From: Magnolia sinica
Lineage: Eukaryota > Streptophyta > Magnoliopsida > Magnoliales > Magnoliaceae
DNA: 64,000 bases
Assembly: GCF_029962835.1 (NCBI RefSeq)
Contig: NC_080574.1
Location: 41,284,501-41,348,500, forward strand
Direction: 5' to 3'
Below, one piece after another: positions 47,654 to 58,433 of the stretch; the first letter of the stretch is position 1; the number at the start of each line of letters is the position of its first letter. Below the pieces are notes generated by a model, which was given only the letters and a program-made list of their open reading frames with translations, was not told where the DNA came from and made no database searches. The position numbers and the translations under genes were made by a program.

Positions 47654-48400
47654 ATGTCTTTGGCTAATGAGTTCTATGATTTTGGTCGTATTGTGACCAA
47701 GTTGGGATGTTCCTTTTTGGCTTTGGTTCCCAAGGTGGAAGGCACTAATAGTCTCAAGAATTTCAGGCCTATTAGCCTCATTGGAGGTCCTTATAAGATT
47801 ATTACTAAGATTCTTGGTCAAAGGATTAGGGCGGTTCTCCCTAAGGTATTTTCCCCTTTCTAGAGTGCGTTTATTATTGGTAGACAATCCTTGACAGTGC
47901 CTTAATTGCCCATGAATGTCTGGATTCTTGTCTCAAGGTAGGTAGTTAGGGTATTATCTATAAATTAGACTTGGAGAAAGCATAGAATCATGTGGATTGG
48001 TCTTTTTTAAATTACATGTTTTCTTGCCTGGGTTTTGGTGTGAAGTGGAGAATTTGCATCCAAAATTATCTCCGTAGCAAAATTTTTAGTGATGGTCAAT
48101 GGATCCCTGTTTAGCTTTTTCAAAGCCACTCAGAGCCTCCACCAAGGGGATCCTCTTTCCCCCTTCCTGTATTGTGGTTCTTGAGGCTATTAAGTAAGGT
48201 ATTAAGCAGAGGCCAGTCTGAAGGTTTATTTGGGGGTTTCCATGTTCCTAATTTTCCTGAGGTTATTAACCACCTTTAGTTTGCAAATGATACCCTCTTA
48301 TTTCGTGAGACTTCTGAGTCTAAGGTTGCTTACCTTTAGCTCAGTATTGGTTGGTTTAAGGTAGTCTCTGGCCTAAATATTAATGTTTCTAAGTGAACAT
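47654..48400 (+). mobile_element. LINE reverse transcriptase region
   Basis: Same LINE. FLALVPKVEGTNSLKNFRPI and SLIGGPYKIITKILGQRIR are RT blocks. FANDTLLF (~48280) is the decayed catalytic FADDTLLF. Several stops and shifts. Confidence 0.8.
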
Positions 48401-48497
48401 TTGGTGTCAATGTTTCCTAGGAAGTGGTCGTCCAGCTAGCTGAGTTTTTCATTGTCTGGGCTGGCTCCTTCCCCTCATCCTATCTGGGTCTTCTGTT

Positions 48498-49778
48498 GTG
48501 CTTAAGTTAGCTAGAACTCCATCTTTGGGAGAAGGTGGTGGAGAGAATGGAGAGGACTTCTTGTGGCAAGGTGGTACAGCTAATAGGAAATATCACCTCT
48601 TAAATTGGAAAGAGGTGTGTTGCCCCATTAAGGAAGGTGGGCTAGGGATTAAAGACCTCGAGCTTGTCAATAAGGCTTTGATGGTTAGGTGGGTCTAGAG
48701 ATTCAGTGTAGAGAAGTCTAGACTGTGGAGAAGAGTTGAAGTGGCAAAGTATGGCTCCTCCCATTCTGTCTGGTGGATTAGTTCCATATACAGGGCCTCA
48801 TTTTTGTGGAAATTAGTGGCCTGGCTCTCTCCTTTATTGGTTGAGGGCTTTAGTTTTGTCATTGGGGAAGGTTCCAGGGTGAGCTTTCAGGATGATATGT
48901 GGTGCAGGGATTCCCCTCTTCACACTTCTTTCCCTGCCATTGCCAATCTTTGCCCTGTGCCTAGTATTTCGATTGCCAACTGCTTCTCTCTCTAGGGTTC
49001 CAGGGGTGCATGGTTACCTCGTTGCAGAGAGTTGTCGGATTTAGAATTTGGTGATTTGGTTGCCCTTTTATCTCGTCTGCAGGGGTATGTGCCGGTTCCT
49101 GGATCTAAAGATTCACTGGTTTCTCACTTTCCGAAGTTCGGGGCCTTCCTTGTCAGGTCACTGTTTGCGTCTCTTTCTTGGTCTGGTCCTGCGGCTACCC
49201 CTAGCCACATGATGTTTGTTTGTCCTATGGAGGTGTAGCTTTTGCCTGACTTGTTGGGAGAAATAGGATCCTCACCATCGATAACTTGCACAAGAGATCC
49301 CTCATTCTGCCTAATGTGTGCCCTCTGTCTTTTTTTTTTTTTCCAAAGGCAACGGTTTATTAAAAGGCAAAAGCAAAAGGGCAAAGCAGCTCTGCTGAGA
49401 TAGCAGAACAAGGATTACAAGCCTAAAAACAAAAGATCACAGCCCTTAAGGCTAGGAACATTAATAACCCACTTGTTAGTGCAGAAGAATCGGTTGACCA
49501 CTTGTTCATCAATTGTTTTCTCTCACATTGTTTGGTCTGGTATCCTTAGATCTGTCAATGTTAGCTGGGTGATGCCCTTCTCTATTGATGTAAGATTTTG
49601 GCCTTGGCATTTTGGTAGGGGCAGTCTTCTCAGAGCCGCTAAGTGGAAGGATGCTCTCCTTGCTGCCCTATGGTCCATCAGGTTGGAGAGGAACAATTGG
49701 GTTTTCTGCAATGTTAAAGGTTTTGGAAGTGGACTCAGTAATCGGGTTGTTTTGTATGTCAGGGAATGGGCTCCCTGA
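48498..49778 (+). mobile_element. LINE C-terminal region
   Basis: Same LINE. FLWQGGTANRKYHLLNWKEV, VWWISSIYRASFLWKLVAWL and, after the small reverse LINE insertion, SVDHLFINCFLSHIVWSGIL match ORF2 C-terminal and zf-RVT regions. The end reads LWSIRLERNNWVFCN. Confidence 0.8.
49331..49465 (-). mobile_element. Short LINE 3' end inserted in reverse
   Basis: A poly-T run followed by CAACGGTTTATTAAAAGGC (reverse of a LINE 3' end and tail) interrupts the + strand LINE between CPLC and AEESVDHLF coding blocks. GCTGAGATAG words resemble the 3' end of the LINE at 44918. Its own target duplication is unclear. Confidence 0.6.
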
Positions 49779-49900
49779 GGTTTTTGGGTTTTCTATTTCT
49801 GGCTGGGGTATAGATTTGCCTTTTCTTTTGTTTTGTTTGTTTCCTCTTCTTTTTTCCCTTTCTGCCTCTCAGCTTTATTAATGCATCATCTCCTATACAA

Positions 49901-49913
49901 CACACACACACAC

Positions 49914-49953
<40 letters not shown>
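49901..49953. repeat. CA/TA/TG microsatellite
   Basis: (CA)n then TATATA then (TG)n, forming a perfect inverted repeat ending TTGTA; marks the 3' edge of the LINE tail. Confidence 0.9.
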
Positions 49954-49954
<1 letters not shown>

Positions 49955-50046
49955 GTATGGGAGATTTAAAAGTTTTCACTTTGCTAACCTAGCTACTGGA
50001 GCTTTGATGCCAATAACTGGATGAACTGTGGATTGCCCAAAGTCTA

Positions 50047-50080
50047 CAATATTCCACTACCTTCGTGTAGTGGAATATTG
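50047..50080. other. Perfect hairpin, 14-bp stem
   Basis: CAATATTCCACTAC and its exact complement GTAGTGGAATATTG are separated by CTTCGT. It lies between the LINE tail and the photolyase exons. No CTRR follows closely, so a Helitron end is not supported, and the stem is too short for a miRNA precursor. Function unknown. Confidence 0.7.
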
Positions 50081-50299
50081 GAAAGCATTGCTTTGAATTT
50101 GACACAGACCCAACATTCACTAGTTCGAGGCAATCAAGTCAAGGTTAATCCTTTTCTTTTAGGAATATTGTAGGAACTGTAATCTCGCAGCAAAGTTTCA
50201 AGGATTGTGGTGCTTATTGTACATATCTACAACCACCATAGTGACTGTGGCCCGCTGTATAATGCTTATTGGAGACTATAAAGTACAAAGTGTTCCAAC

Positions 50300-50498
50300 T
50301 ATCAAAGAACTTGGCTATGGGGACAGCAGTGAGGTCTGAAACCTTCATTTATTCTGGAATTTATCTAGAGAAATGCACTCTCTTTTAAATTTAAATTCTT
50401 CACAAGAAGAAGAAAGATGTAGCAGGAAAAATTTCCTCCTTTTCAGGGTGGTGAATCAGTAACTCTAAAGAGGTTGAAAGAATCACTTGATGATGAGG
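50300..50498 (+). pseudogene. UVR3: (6-4) photolyase fragment (2 exons)
   Basis: The stretch 50302-50338 encodes VPTIKELGYGDSSE before a GT donor. After an intron with TTTTCAG, 50446-50498 encodes GGESVTLKRLKESLDDE before GTATGT. This matches the linker of plant (6-4) photolyases (VPSVEELGY...GGESEALKRL), the blue-light flavoenzyme that repairs (6-4) photoproducts. The following exon (WVANFEKPKGDPSAF in the family) is not found in the next 3.5 kb, and no N-terminal exon is seen upstream. I treat it as a remnant of a gene destroyed by LINE and hAT insertions or as a captured piece. Identification rests on ~30 residues. Confidence 0.55.
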
Positions 50499-50617
50499 TA
50501 TGTTTGCATGATATTAGCTTTTCATGGTGGAATTTTCCTGGATTCTGCACATATGGTATTTCTAATCTTATGTATGGCATTTCTTAATGATGGTTATCTC
50601 ATGCATGTAGTTATATA

Positions 50618-51571
50618 CCATGTTTTAAATATCGACGATATTGACCGATATATCCCATGATATATCTTGTATCCCACCTGTGCGATACGAAATGCACAAG
50701 TAGCGTCGATATATCCCACATGTTCGATCCAACGAGCATTTTTAATTTTCAATCCCTTTTTTGTTGAAATTATGTTAAATCAGTGTCAAATGGTTATAAA
50801 TCTATTGGTTATTCATGTTTTGCATAAAAAAATCATGGAGTTGGAGCTTTGATTTCGATATCCATTGGTTCTTCACGTTCTCCTCGTTTTTTTTTTTTTT
50901 CAAAATTTTCCTTCAACAAGTTGTCAATTGAGACTAATTTCGAAGCATTTAGGAGTATTTGATGAAATAATCATTACATACACTCAAAATTTGAAATTTG
51001 AGTAAAGGTGGTCCAATTTGGGAAAAAATTGAGAAAAATTCAAAATTTCTCCAATTTCTCCCAAATTGCTTGCAATGTTACACTGCAAACATGAAATCAA
51101 ACATGTATGAGGGCTGATCTACCGATTTGTCAATTTTCAAAAAATAAAAATTATTTTATATATTCTTTTTCGAAATTTCCCTTCAACCAGCTGTCAATTG
51201 AGACTAATTTCGAAGTATTTAGAAGTGTTTGATGAAATAATCATCACATACACTCTAAATGTTATGCATTCAATTTTAATATAGTTGCATTAGTTCAGTC
51301 AAACAACACAATTTAGGATCCTATACAAAGAAAACCTATTACGTGCAATTCTTTTTTTAAGATGTTATGATTTAAAAGTGTGTATTAAGGTCTTTTTTAA
51401 CCATCCCCGAAGTTTCATTGAAAAATTCAACCATTTCCCGAATGTTTCCCCATGTTTACCAGAAAGTGCGATAAATTACCCGATACAAACAGTATATCCC
51501 ATGCGATAACCGATACTTATTTGTATTCCAAGGATGCGATATGTAACACAATATCGATATTTCGAACACTG
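50618..51571. mobile_element. hAT-like element, 954 bp (ATATCG-rich)
   Basis: Flanked by perfect 8-bp repeats GTTATATA (50610-50617, 51572-51579). Ends CCATGTTTTAAATATCG and, reverse strand, CAGTGTTCGAAATATCG are inverted repeats. Arms are rich in CGATAT words. A ~100-bp internal direct duplication, each copy with GTCAATTGAGACTAATTTCG, lies at 50890-51000 and 51165-51265. No coding capacity. Different family from 52883. Confidence 0.75.
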
Positions 51572-51593
51572 GTTATATATATGAGGATTTGGT

Positions 51594-51780
51594 GTAGATG
51601 GATATTGGAGAAGGGGAATAGTAGAGTGATCAAGTGTAGAAGGGAAGAAGATCTAATCTGAAATCTTGAAACCCTGCACATTTCACGGTGGATTGAGTTC
51701 TAAAGGTAAAATCAAGGAGAAAGTTGTCTTCTTCAAAAACTCATTTAATAAAAGTGTTTGATGATGCCTTCTCCACAATT
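51594..51780. repeat. Copy 1 of a dispersed repeat
   Basis: Resembles 53752-53980: both contain GATGGATATTG, ATCTGA(C/A)-type text, 'gagttctaaaggtaaaa' and a track that ends near TGCCTTCTC. The second copy follows GCTTTGATACA text that resembles a tRNA-Met primer site on the minus strand, so these could be LTR remnants, but this is weak. Confidence 0.4.
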
Positions 51781-51856
51781 GTTTGTGTGGATGCATTGAT
51801 ACATCCACACGCGCACGCGCATGCGTGCACACACACACACACACAAAAACACGCAT

Positions 51857-52100
51857 CATCATCATCATCATCATCATCTAAGCCTTATCCCAGCTAATTG
51901 GGGTAGCCTACACGAATCCTGTTATGCCATAACTCTCTATCATGGACCATATCCTCAGTTAAACCATAGAGTCCTCTAGTCTTCTCATGCTGCCTCCATG
52001 CACGCACTTTTAGGCCTCCACTTGCCCTTTTAGAGCCTTTGACTTGAACATACACTTATATACACATTTACACAATCCAAATCTTATTTGTTAAGGCCAC
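51857..52100 (-). mobile_element. RTE-type LINE 3' end
   Basis: (ATC)n followed by TAAGCCTTATCCCAGCTAAT and TTGGGGTAGCC, the reverse of the well-known plant RTE 3' end, with the expected downstream (minus-strand upstream) CATATCCTCAGTTAAACC block. A ~250-bp truncated copy. A similar but weaker trace is near 63250-63310. Confidence 0.6.
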
Positions 52101-52882
52101 TTTACACATTAGACTCCTAATGTCCATATTAAGGCCTCCTTAAGGCCTAAAGCAAATGTAAACATGAGTAAATTTTAGATCGATTTCTCCTGAATCAATC
52201 CCACCTCTTAAAGGGAACTTCTCCCCAAGTCCAGGTCTAAACCATCAATGTGATTGGTTCATCTGTGGTCCATTTCACAATGTTACATCATTAGTTTCTG
52301 ATTCTATGCCACCTTGTCACCCTAGAATGATCTTACCTGCATCACATGACATATACAACACGTCTTTTATGCACAATTGCGTACCTAATTGGTCATCAAA
52401 CCTTTGATATTACTTCCAAAACATGTGGTCTCCATAGTCTTTAGGAATGGCGACACATGGAAGTAAATGCATAAAATTTGTAATTGTCAGTTCCAATTTT
52501 CTTGAGACAACCAGGGAAGTTGACATTGCATTGGGCTCCTTAGATCGTCCATTTGGGCATCCATTGAAGGATAATCATGTTCCTCTTGCCATTTGGATCT
52601 TCCACTGGCGCTTCCTTTATCGGTGATGAGGTATTCGTCGATCTTGTCATATTATCCAAACCACGTCATAACATTTTTTTAAAAATTTATCTTTTAATCT
52701 TTTTCTCTTGATTTCCACTATCAATTTTGGTGTAAAATCCAACGGACCTAGAAACCTTCCTAGATCAACTTCTTTTTCTTTTTTTTTTTTGGGGTTAAAT
52801 TTGGGAGTATCCGTTTTGATTTTGTATGCCTATTCATGGTCCATACCATGATCTTTGTTATCGCGTCATGATCACTTGTGGG
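52101..52882. other. Unassigned noncoding DNA
   Basis: No gene or clear repeat boundary found. T-rich patches near 52680 and 52770. Confidence 0.4.
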
Positions 52883-53132
52883 CATGGTGTGGCGTAATGG
52901 TTGTTACAGGGCCGTAAAGCCATTACATAAAGGTAATGGCTTCAACCATTACACGTTATGAGGTCGTAATGGTCATAACAGCTGTTACGAAAAAAATTGA
53001 CTTGTAACCATTGTTAACGACCTGTTATAGCCCCTGTAAAGGCCATGACAGCTCCGTAATGGTTTATTATGGGGCATATACAAGTTTTTTGGACTTGTTT
53101 TCAACATTATGAGGTAGATACATGTTTTCCGG

Positions 53133-53164
<32 letters not shown>

Positions 53165-53300
53165 TCTTTCAATAAAAAAAGAGACAAAAAAAGAGAGACC
53201 GTAATGGCCGTTACGGGTGCCGTAACAGTCATTGCGATCCATATCGTAGAAGTAACAGTGATGTCCATTATAGAGACCATTACCATTACGGAATACCTTG
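52883..53300. mobile_element. hAT-like nonautonomous element, 418 bp
   Basis: Ends CATGGTGTGGCGTAATGG and, reverse strand, CAAGGTATTCCGTAATGG. Flanking 8-mers CTTGTGGG and CTCATGGG differ at two positions. Same family as 41162-41527 in opposite orientation: the CATGGTGT end is left here and right there. The centre is (AT)n (53141-53164). GTAATGG / CCGTTACG words fill both arms. Overlapping frames are repeat artefacts. Confidence 0.75.
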
Positions 53301-54589
53301 CTCATGGGTCTAGGGCTTGAAATTCTCTATGCTGTTCAGCTTGCAATGCGGGGCAATGGAATGAGTTTCTTGTGGTGTTTGATAGACTCATCACCACTAC
53401 AAAAGCCCATGGTTTCCACATATCTAATCAACTCTGGCTAGCTCAGATCTATTGATTTAACTTTGGCATAACTCGGATTTGTTGATTAAATTCCAAATCT
53501 TGTGAGAAAAACTGCTAAATGTAACCTTTTCTTTGTCACATATCATCCTTGGATGGTTCCCTAATCCCTTTAGTTCCACCATGATCAACCATTTGATTAA
53601 CCGTAGAGACACTTATGCATCAATTTGGATCAAACAAATCGTTGGATCTTTGCAAGGACTCCTTTGGATCAACTAGAGGTAATTAAACCCCAGATCCCAA
53701 AGGGAACCGCTTTGATACAATTGACATGGATGAACCACTTTGATACAATTGACATAGATGGATATTGAAGGAGTATAATAGAGAGAGAATAGGTGAAGAA
53801 GCAAATAAGATCTGACCTGAGATCTAAAATACCCAAATGTTTCATGTTGCATTAAGTTCTAAAGATAAAAGCCAGAAGACAACTTTCTTACCAAAAAGGA
53901 AAAAGAAAAAAAGAACCTTTTTATTAAATGAAAGAGGATTAGTGCCGCCTTCTCTACAATGCCATCTTCTCTAAAATCACACACATGTATGCGTGCATCT
54001 ATGTATTTATGCATTTATGTATATGTGCACAAAGGTCTCACACGCAACTAGTTGGACTGCTGAACTACGGTCCAGCTAGCATAATCACGATTTTTTTCAT
54101 GCATATATGACATCTAGATCGGTTCAGCAAGTCTGGCCCACCATCAAGAGCACCTGATTCAAAAATTAGGAGGATCCACTCATCAGGCCGGCCATACATC
54201 TACTTTGGATCAAATCGGTTATCATTCCAGTATTTTATGTCGACTGACCCACACAACAAGTGGATTGACATGCATCAACAGTTATACACCAGTTGGAAAG
54301 TAACTTATCGGCCAACTAGTTGAATGTGAGACACACAAATAGATAGGGAGGGATTCTTTAAAGTCTCCTCAATCATCTAGGGAACACCACTTATTCTCAT
54401 GGTCCTAGAATCTCTGGTTCTCTTCTCCTTTTTGCATATGATACCCAAAATGCTACTTGTCAAGAGACCTTTTCGGTACCACAAGTAGTGCAAAAAATGA
54501 TGGCTCCTAATGGAAACATTCCTTGCGTCATCTTTTAAGGCAAAAACCAAGGAGCACATTCTTTGTACATGAGTACACAGCTTAAGTGT
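53301..54589. other. Unassigned noncoding DNA
   Basis: No gene recognised. Contains copy 2 of the dispersed repeat (53752-53980) and a 30-bp tandem with CTTTGATACAATTGACAT (53709-53760). Confidence 0.4.
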
Positions 54590-57137
54590 CCCCTCTTACC
54601 TCTCATGCTCTCATGGGAGGATTGTTGTTGTGATGCGCAAGCATCCTGCAATTCCTGCTCTCAACAACTGCTCAACTCGCCGTGTGGAGATGGCTTGCTT
54701 TACAACTTGGGCTTTTGTCTTCTTCCTCCTCATTGGAGGATTTGCTATCTCCTATCTGTATTACCTGCTAAGGCTGCCTGCTCGCTCTGCTGATCAGGCC
54801 AAGGCCACCTCAATGGTTGAGATGATCTCTCAAGTTATTGCTGCACAATGGGCCAAGCCAATCTGTCATGCTTAGGCATGGCTGCGTAGTTGCTCCAAAC
54901 TCCCATCAGCAGGCTCGGCTCTGGCATGGCTTGAATTGGGAGTGTGGTGTGCTGCTAGATTCACCCTTATACTTGGGAATAATATCGGCTTTAGCTGCTT
55001 GATCCTTTTGTGCCTCGGCCTCAACATGTACAGCTTTTGCCGAAACTGCTGGCTTATACAGCTCTGTGGTGAAGGTCAGCTCCTCTGCTCCATTACTAGT
55101 GCCCACATTGGTTGTGAATTGATGGCCTCCACGGCTGCACAGTAGTCTTCAAAGGGTCTGGCTCGGTTATCAAATGAACCATGCTTGTCATCTTTGTGGC
55201 CTCCCGATTCATGATGTCTTCAAGTTTCTGAAGGCGATTTCAACCGCTTGTTGCTCAGCGCATGCTATATTGCTGCCTCCTGTTGCTCTGCCAGACGAGC
55301 CTCAGCTTCTGCAGCGGCGTTGTCATCCAACATTTTCTTTAATAGCTCTTTCTCGGTTTGCCTTTCTTTGGTGTGGTGGGTGTGCAGCTCGGCATTTGTC
55401 ATCAACAACCTAGTGCTCAGCCCCTATGCTGTGCTTGGAGTATTCATCTTTATCATGAACCTGCAGGTTGTAAAGGTGGTGCCTATAGGACATTCTGGGT
55501 TGCGCCATTGGCTAGACAATAGTGAATTCTTCCACATTGGTCGCAACACTGGCAGTTGTATGCTCAGCTGACATCATTGTCATCTGAAGTGGATCTGGAG
55601 CTTGATGAGCCGCTGGAGTTGGAACCGTTGGACGTGGAATAATTGCTAGCATCATCTTGTTCTTGGCCTTGGTTCTCGGCATGTGGTGGCACTTCTTGGT
55701 CATCATCTTCAAACACAGTGCCCCTGCTTGGGTCATGTTTGGAGTCTTCCATGCTGTGTTCTGTTTCTGCTGTGATTGGGTTGCCGGACGAGTTCTCGTA
55801 ATATGGATTCCTTTCTTCATTGCCCGAACCCTTGTTAGGCACCATTCTGCCTGGAGCAGTCAACACATCATCCTCACAATGGTTGTGAAGGTCCAATCTC
55901 TGGGGTACTCTGACCCAATGCAGTATCTGATTATTATTTGATTGCTTGTCTACCACCATCATATTGAACCCACCTGAATTCTACGCCCACTTGTTGGTTT
56001 TCCCACCTCGGTAACGACATTCACACAAGGTCAGCTGCAGACACTCCTAGATGTACTCGGTGATACTGTTGAGCATACCCACACACCCAGTGGTAGGTGA
56101 CCAGTGGCTTCCTCTATTAGTCATGTATCGCAAACTGAGCCCAACTCTGTTGTACAAGTCCTACAAGCAACTGCCTCCAGGTGCCCGCCTAGTGGTTTGG
56201 TTCGAAGTCAGCGTCACGAATAACAATCAGCATATCCGACCAGCATAGAGGGATCTCTTGGTCATAGCCCAGCTAATAAGCACCACGGCAAAGATACTAA
56301 GGCTCTCTCCAAAATTCATCACTCTTCCTTACTAGTAGCATGTGTGAACAAGTGCTGATCAAGTATCCATTTTCCTTCAGTGCTGTGACCCGTCATCACT
56401 CTCCTGCCTGACACCAGGCTGTGAAGGAACTGTCGTTGTGGCACATGGTCTGAATTCTTCAAAAGGATTTTGGTGGGGATAGCTTCTTCCGATTCATGAA
56501 ACAGAAGAGCGACAAGCCGGTTGTGCTGTGCAAATCCTGGTAGTTATCCCCATTCGTCCAGGGGAAATATATTCATGGGCGAGCCACATAGATTATGCAA
56601 TGGGTAGAAGGTATCTGTAAACTCACCATAAACAATACAAAATCGACAAAGGAATAAAAATGGGTGCTTACCCAGGCTCTTAACATTGATAGTGGTGATC
56701 GCACTCAAAGCCATATCGATGCTTGCCCAAGGCTGGAGGGGCCAAGGAGATTTTCTTCCTCTCCCCTATCTTGCTGGCCATCACAAGAGTCTACAGTTTC
56801 TCCGTCCGCTTGATGTGAGCTTGGTAACGCAACTTAGCTTATCCAAGTAGCCAGGAATGCCACCAGCTCTCCTTTGGCAGATAGTTTCTTATTCAGCTCT
56901 GCTGCCACTGTGGAGGTTTCACCAACCTTCTCCTTCCCCTTTCTCAAGGCTGGGGTATGCTCTTCTGCTTCTTCACCTTACTTTATCCTTCAAGCCAGAG
57001 ACGGAGATCCAGTGCGTCATCGAATACTTGGCTGTGGAAACGGGATAAATTCTTCAGACTGGCAAACACTTCAACACCACTCTGGAATGTCATGGCTGGC
57101 CATTCACCAAATATTTCAGTTCTTCATTGCTGGGGTT
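54590..57137 (-). pseudogene. Decayed coding tract, unrecognised (left part)
   Basis: A GC-richer stretch with protein-like composition on the minus strand but no single long frame. Readable pieces: a Ser/acidic-rich stretch ending SSRSTSDDNDVS (55564-55962), a coiled-coil-like piece ELHTHHTKERQTEKELLKKM (~55340-55400), and a Lys-rich piece KIGERKKISLAPPALG (~56730-56780). The last recalls the start of plant mobile-domain proteins of transposon origin, but this is a memory-based hint. It continues at 58434 beyond a hAT element. It is old and broken in many places. I assign no function and treat it as a likely fossil of a large mobile element. Confidence 0.4.
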
Positions 57138-58425
57138 AAAGCTGGGCATCAGTCTGGATTGGATCAGATTGGGTCCAACTTGGCCCGATCCGAAGTCTCA
57201 ATGGCCTGACCCGAACTCGATCCGATCCGGGACCAAGTCCGTGTCACTTGACTCGGACCGATCCGATAGATGGTTGACCTAACCCGAACCGAGTCCGACT
57301 CGGTCAGTGAAACCGAGTCGGATCGAGTTCGGTAGGATTCGGATCGTATGAATTTAATCCAACTGTTTCATGTGGTGTGGTCTACTTCAACCTTTAATAT
57401 ATTGCCTTTTTGTGCCCAAGGCCTAAAATGATATGTCAAAATGGATGAATGGCTTAGATAAAACATATACATCAAGGTGGGCCCCACATGGCTCTGAAAG
57501 AACTCTCCAGCACCGTATATATACTTTTACCGGGCATATGTTACGTGCACTACACGAAAGTCTTGTGAATACTTTTCACGCAATTGCTATAAGCCTGTAA
57601 CGACAGTAGCAAGTTATGTGGGTCTGATCATGGGGTATGTGTTATATCCAAACCATCCATCCTTTTGGCGAGCTCGTCATAAGGCTTGGGACGAAAAATA
57701 AGACAGATCTAACTATCAAGTGGACCACACGAAATGTTTAACGGTGAAAATCATTCTCTGCTGCTATTTGTGGTGTGGTCCAGATGATCTTTGGATATTA
57801 TTCATTTTTTGGATAATGCTCTCCAATGATCTCTAAAAATATATGAACGGTGTAGATATAATAAATACATCACTGTGGGGCCCATATAACTTTGATCTCC
57901 TTTGAACCGTTCGTACAACTCGGAGCTCGAGGAGTGTCAGTGTCGTCTTTGCACGCCACGTACCTAGCTAGCTACAACTAGCCTAGGCTGGGGCAGTAGT
58001 TGGTGTCAATGGTGTGGTATGACGCCTCTAACAGAAAGCAGTAGTGGTGTCGGTGATCTGTGGGCCCCACCATGATGTATGTATTTCATCGATGTCGTTC
58101 ATCCATTTTTACAGATCATTTAAAGGCTTGATACAAAATATTAGAGGGATAAAAATCTCAGGTGGACCACACCACAGGAAAACAATAATGATTGGATATC
58201 CTCCATTAAAATCCTCCTAAGGCTCCGGATCGAGTTGGATCTAATTGGATTGGATCCATTCGGATTAGGTTTTAGACCGGATTGGTCCGGATTGATGACG
58301 ACCCGATCCCGATTTGAAAATCATTCGGATTTGAAATATCTAACTCGATCCGTACCGATCCAGACCGTCGGTTAGGTTAGGATCGGGTCGGATCCACCGG
58401 ATCGGATCTGTTTTGCCCAGCTCTA
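57138..58425. mobile_element. hAT-like element, 1288 bp (CGGATC-rich foldback)
   Basis: Perfect 8-bp target duplication GCTGGGGT (57130-57137, 58426-58433). Ends TAAAGCTGGGCATC and, reverse strand, TAGAGCTGGGCAAAA. Both terminal ~200 bp are packed with GGATCGG / CCGATCC words in opposite orientation. The middle contains GTGGTCCAC foldback-family DNA (57650-57900, 58060-58220), itself probably nested. No transposase. Confidence 0.85.
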
Positions 58426-58433
58426 GCTGGGGT

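Larger units (their letters stand above)
40560..49890 (+). mobile_element. L1-type LINE (degenerate), host of nested insertions
   Basis: A plant L1 LINE on the + strand in segments: a possible ORF1 tail (40745-41161), the endonuclease start after IIIVVQESKLKSIDRSVV (41570-41884), the rest of the endonuclease (46571-47050), RT (47654-48400) and the C-terminal zf-RVT region to about 49778, then a T-rich 3' tail ending in a CA/TG microsatellite. Interrupted by a hAT element (41162-41527), a PIF-like composite (41885-46567) and a small reverse LINE (49331-49465). Many stops and shifts break ORF2. The 5' start near 40560 is approximate. A 30-bp tandem with TTAGGAAGGTTATCC (41080-41140) lies at the ORF1 end. 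Confidence 0.75.

Noticed and set aside
50047-50080. Helitron 3' end
   Set aside because: There is a hairpin but no CTRR terminus just after it and no Helitron 5' TC end was found.
52985-53320. Frames of 83-106 codons on opposite strands
   Set aside because: They span the arms and (AT)n core of a nonautonomous hAT element and have repeat-like composition.
53700-54589. An LTR defined by GCTTTGATACA text near 53700
   Set aside because: The resemblance to a tRNA-Met primer site is partial, and no gag or second LTR with clear ends could be found.
54563-55571. Plus-strand frames rich in Leu/Cys as genes
   Set aside because: They overlap the decayed minus-strand tract, are short and staggered, and show no domain. 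The minus strand has the more protein-like composition.
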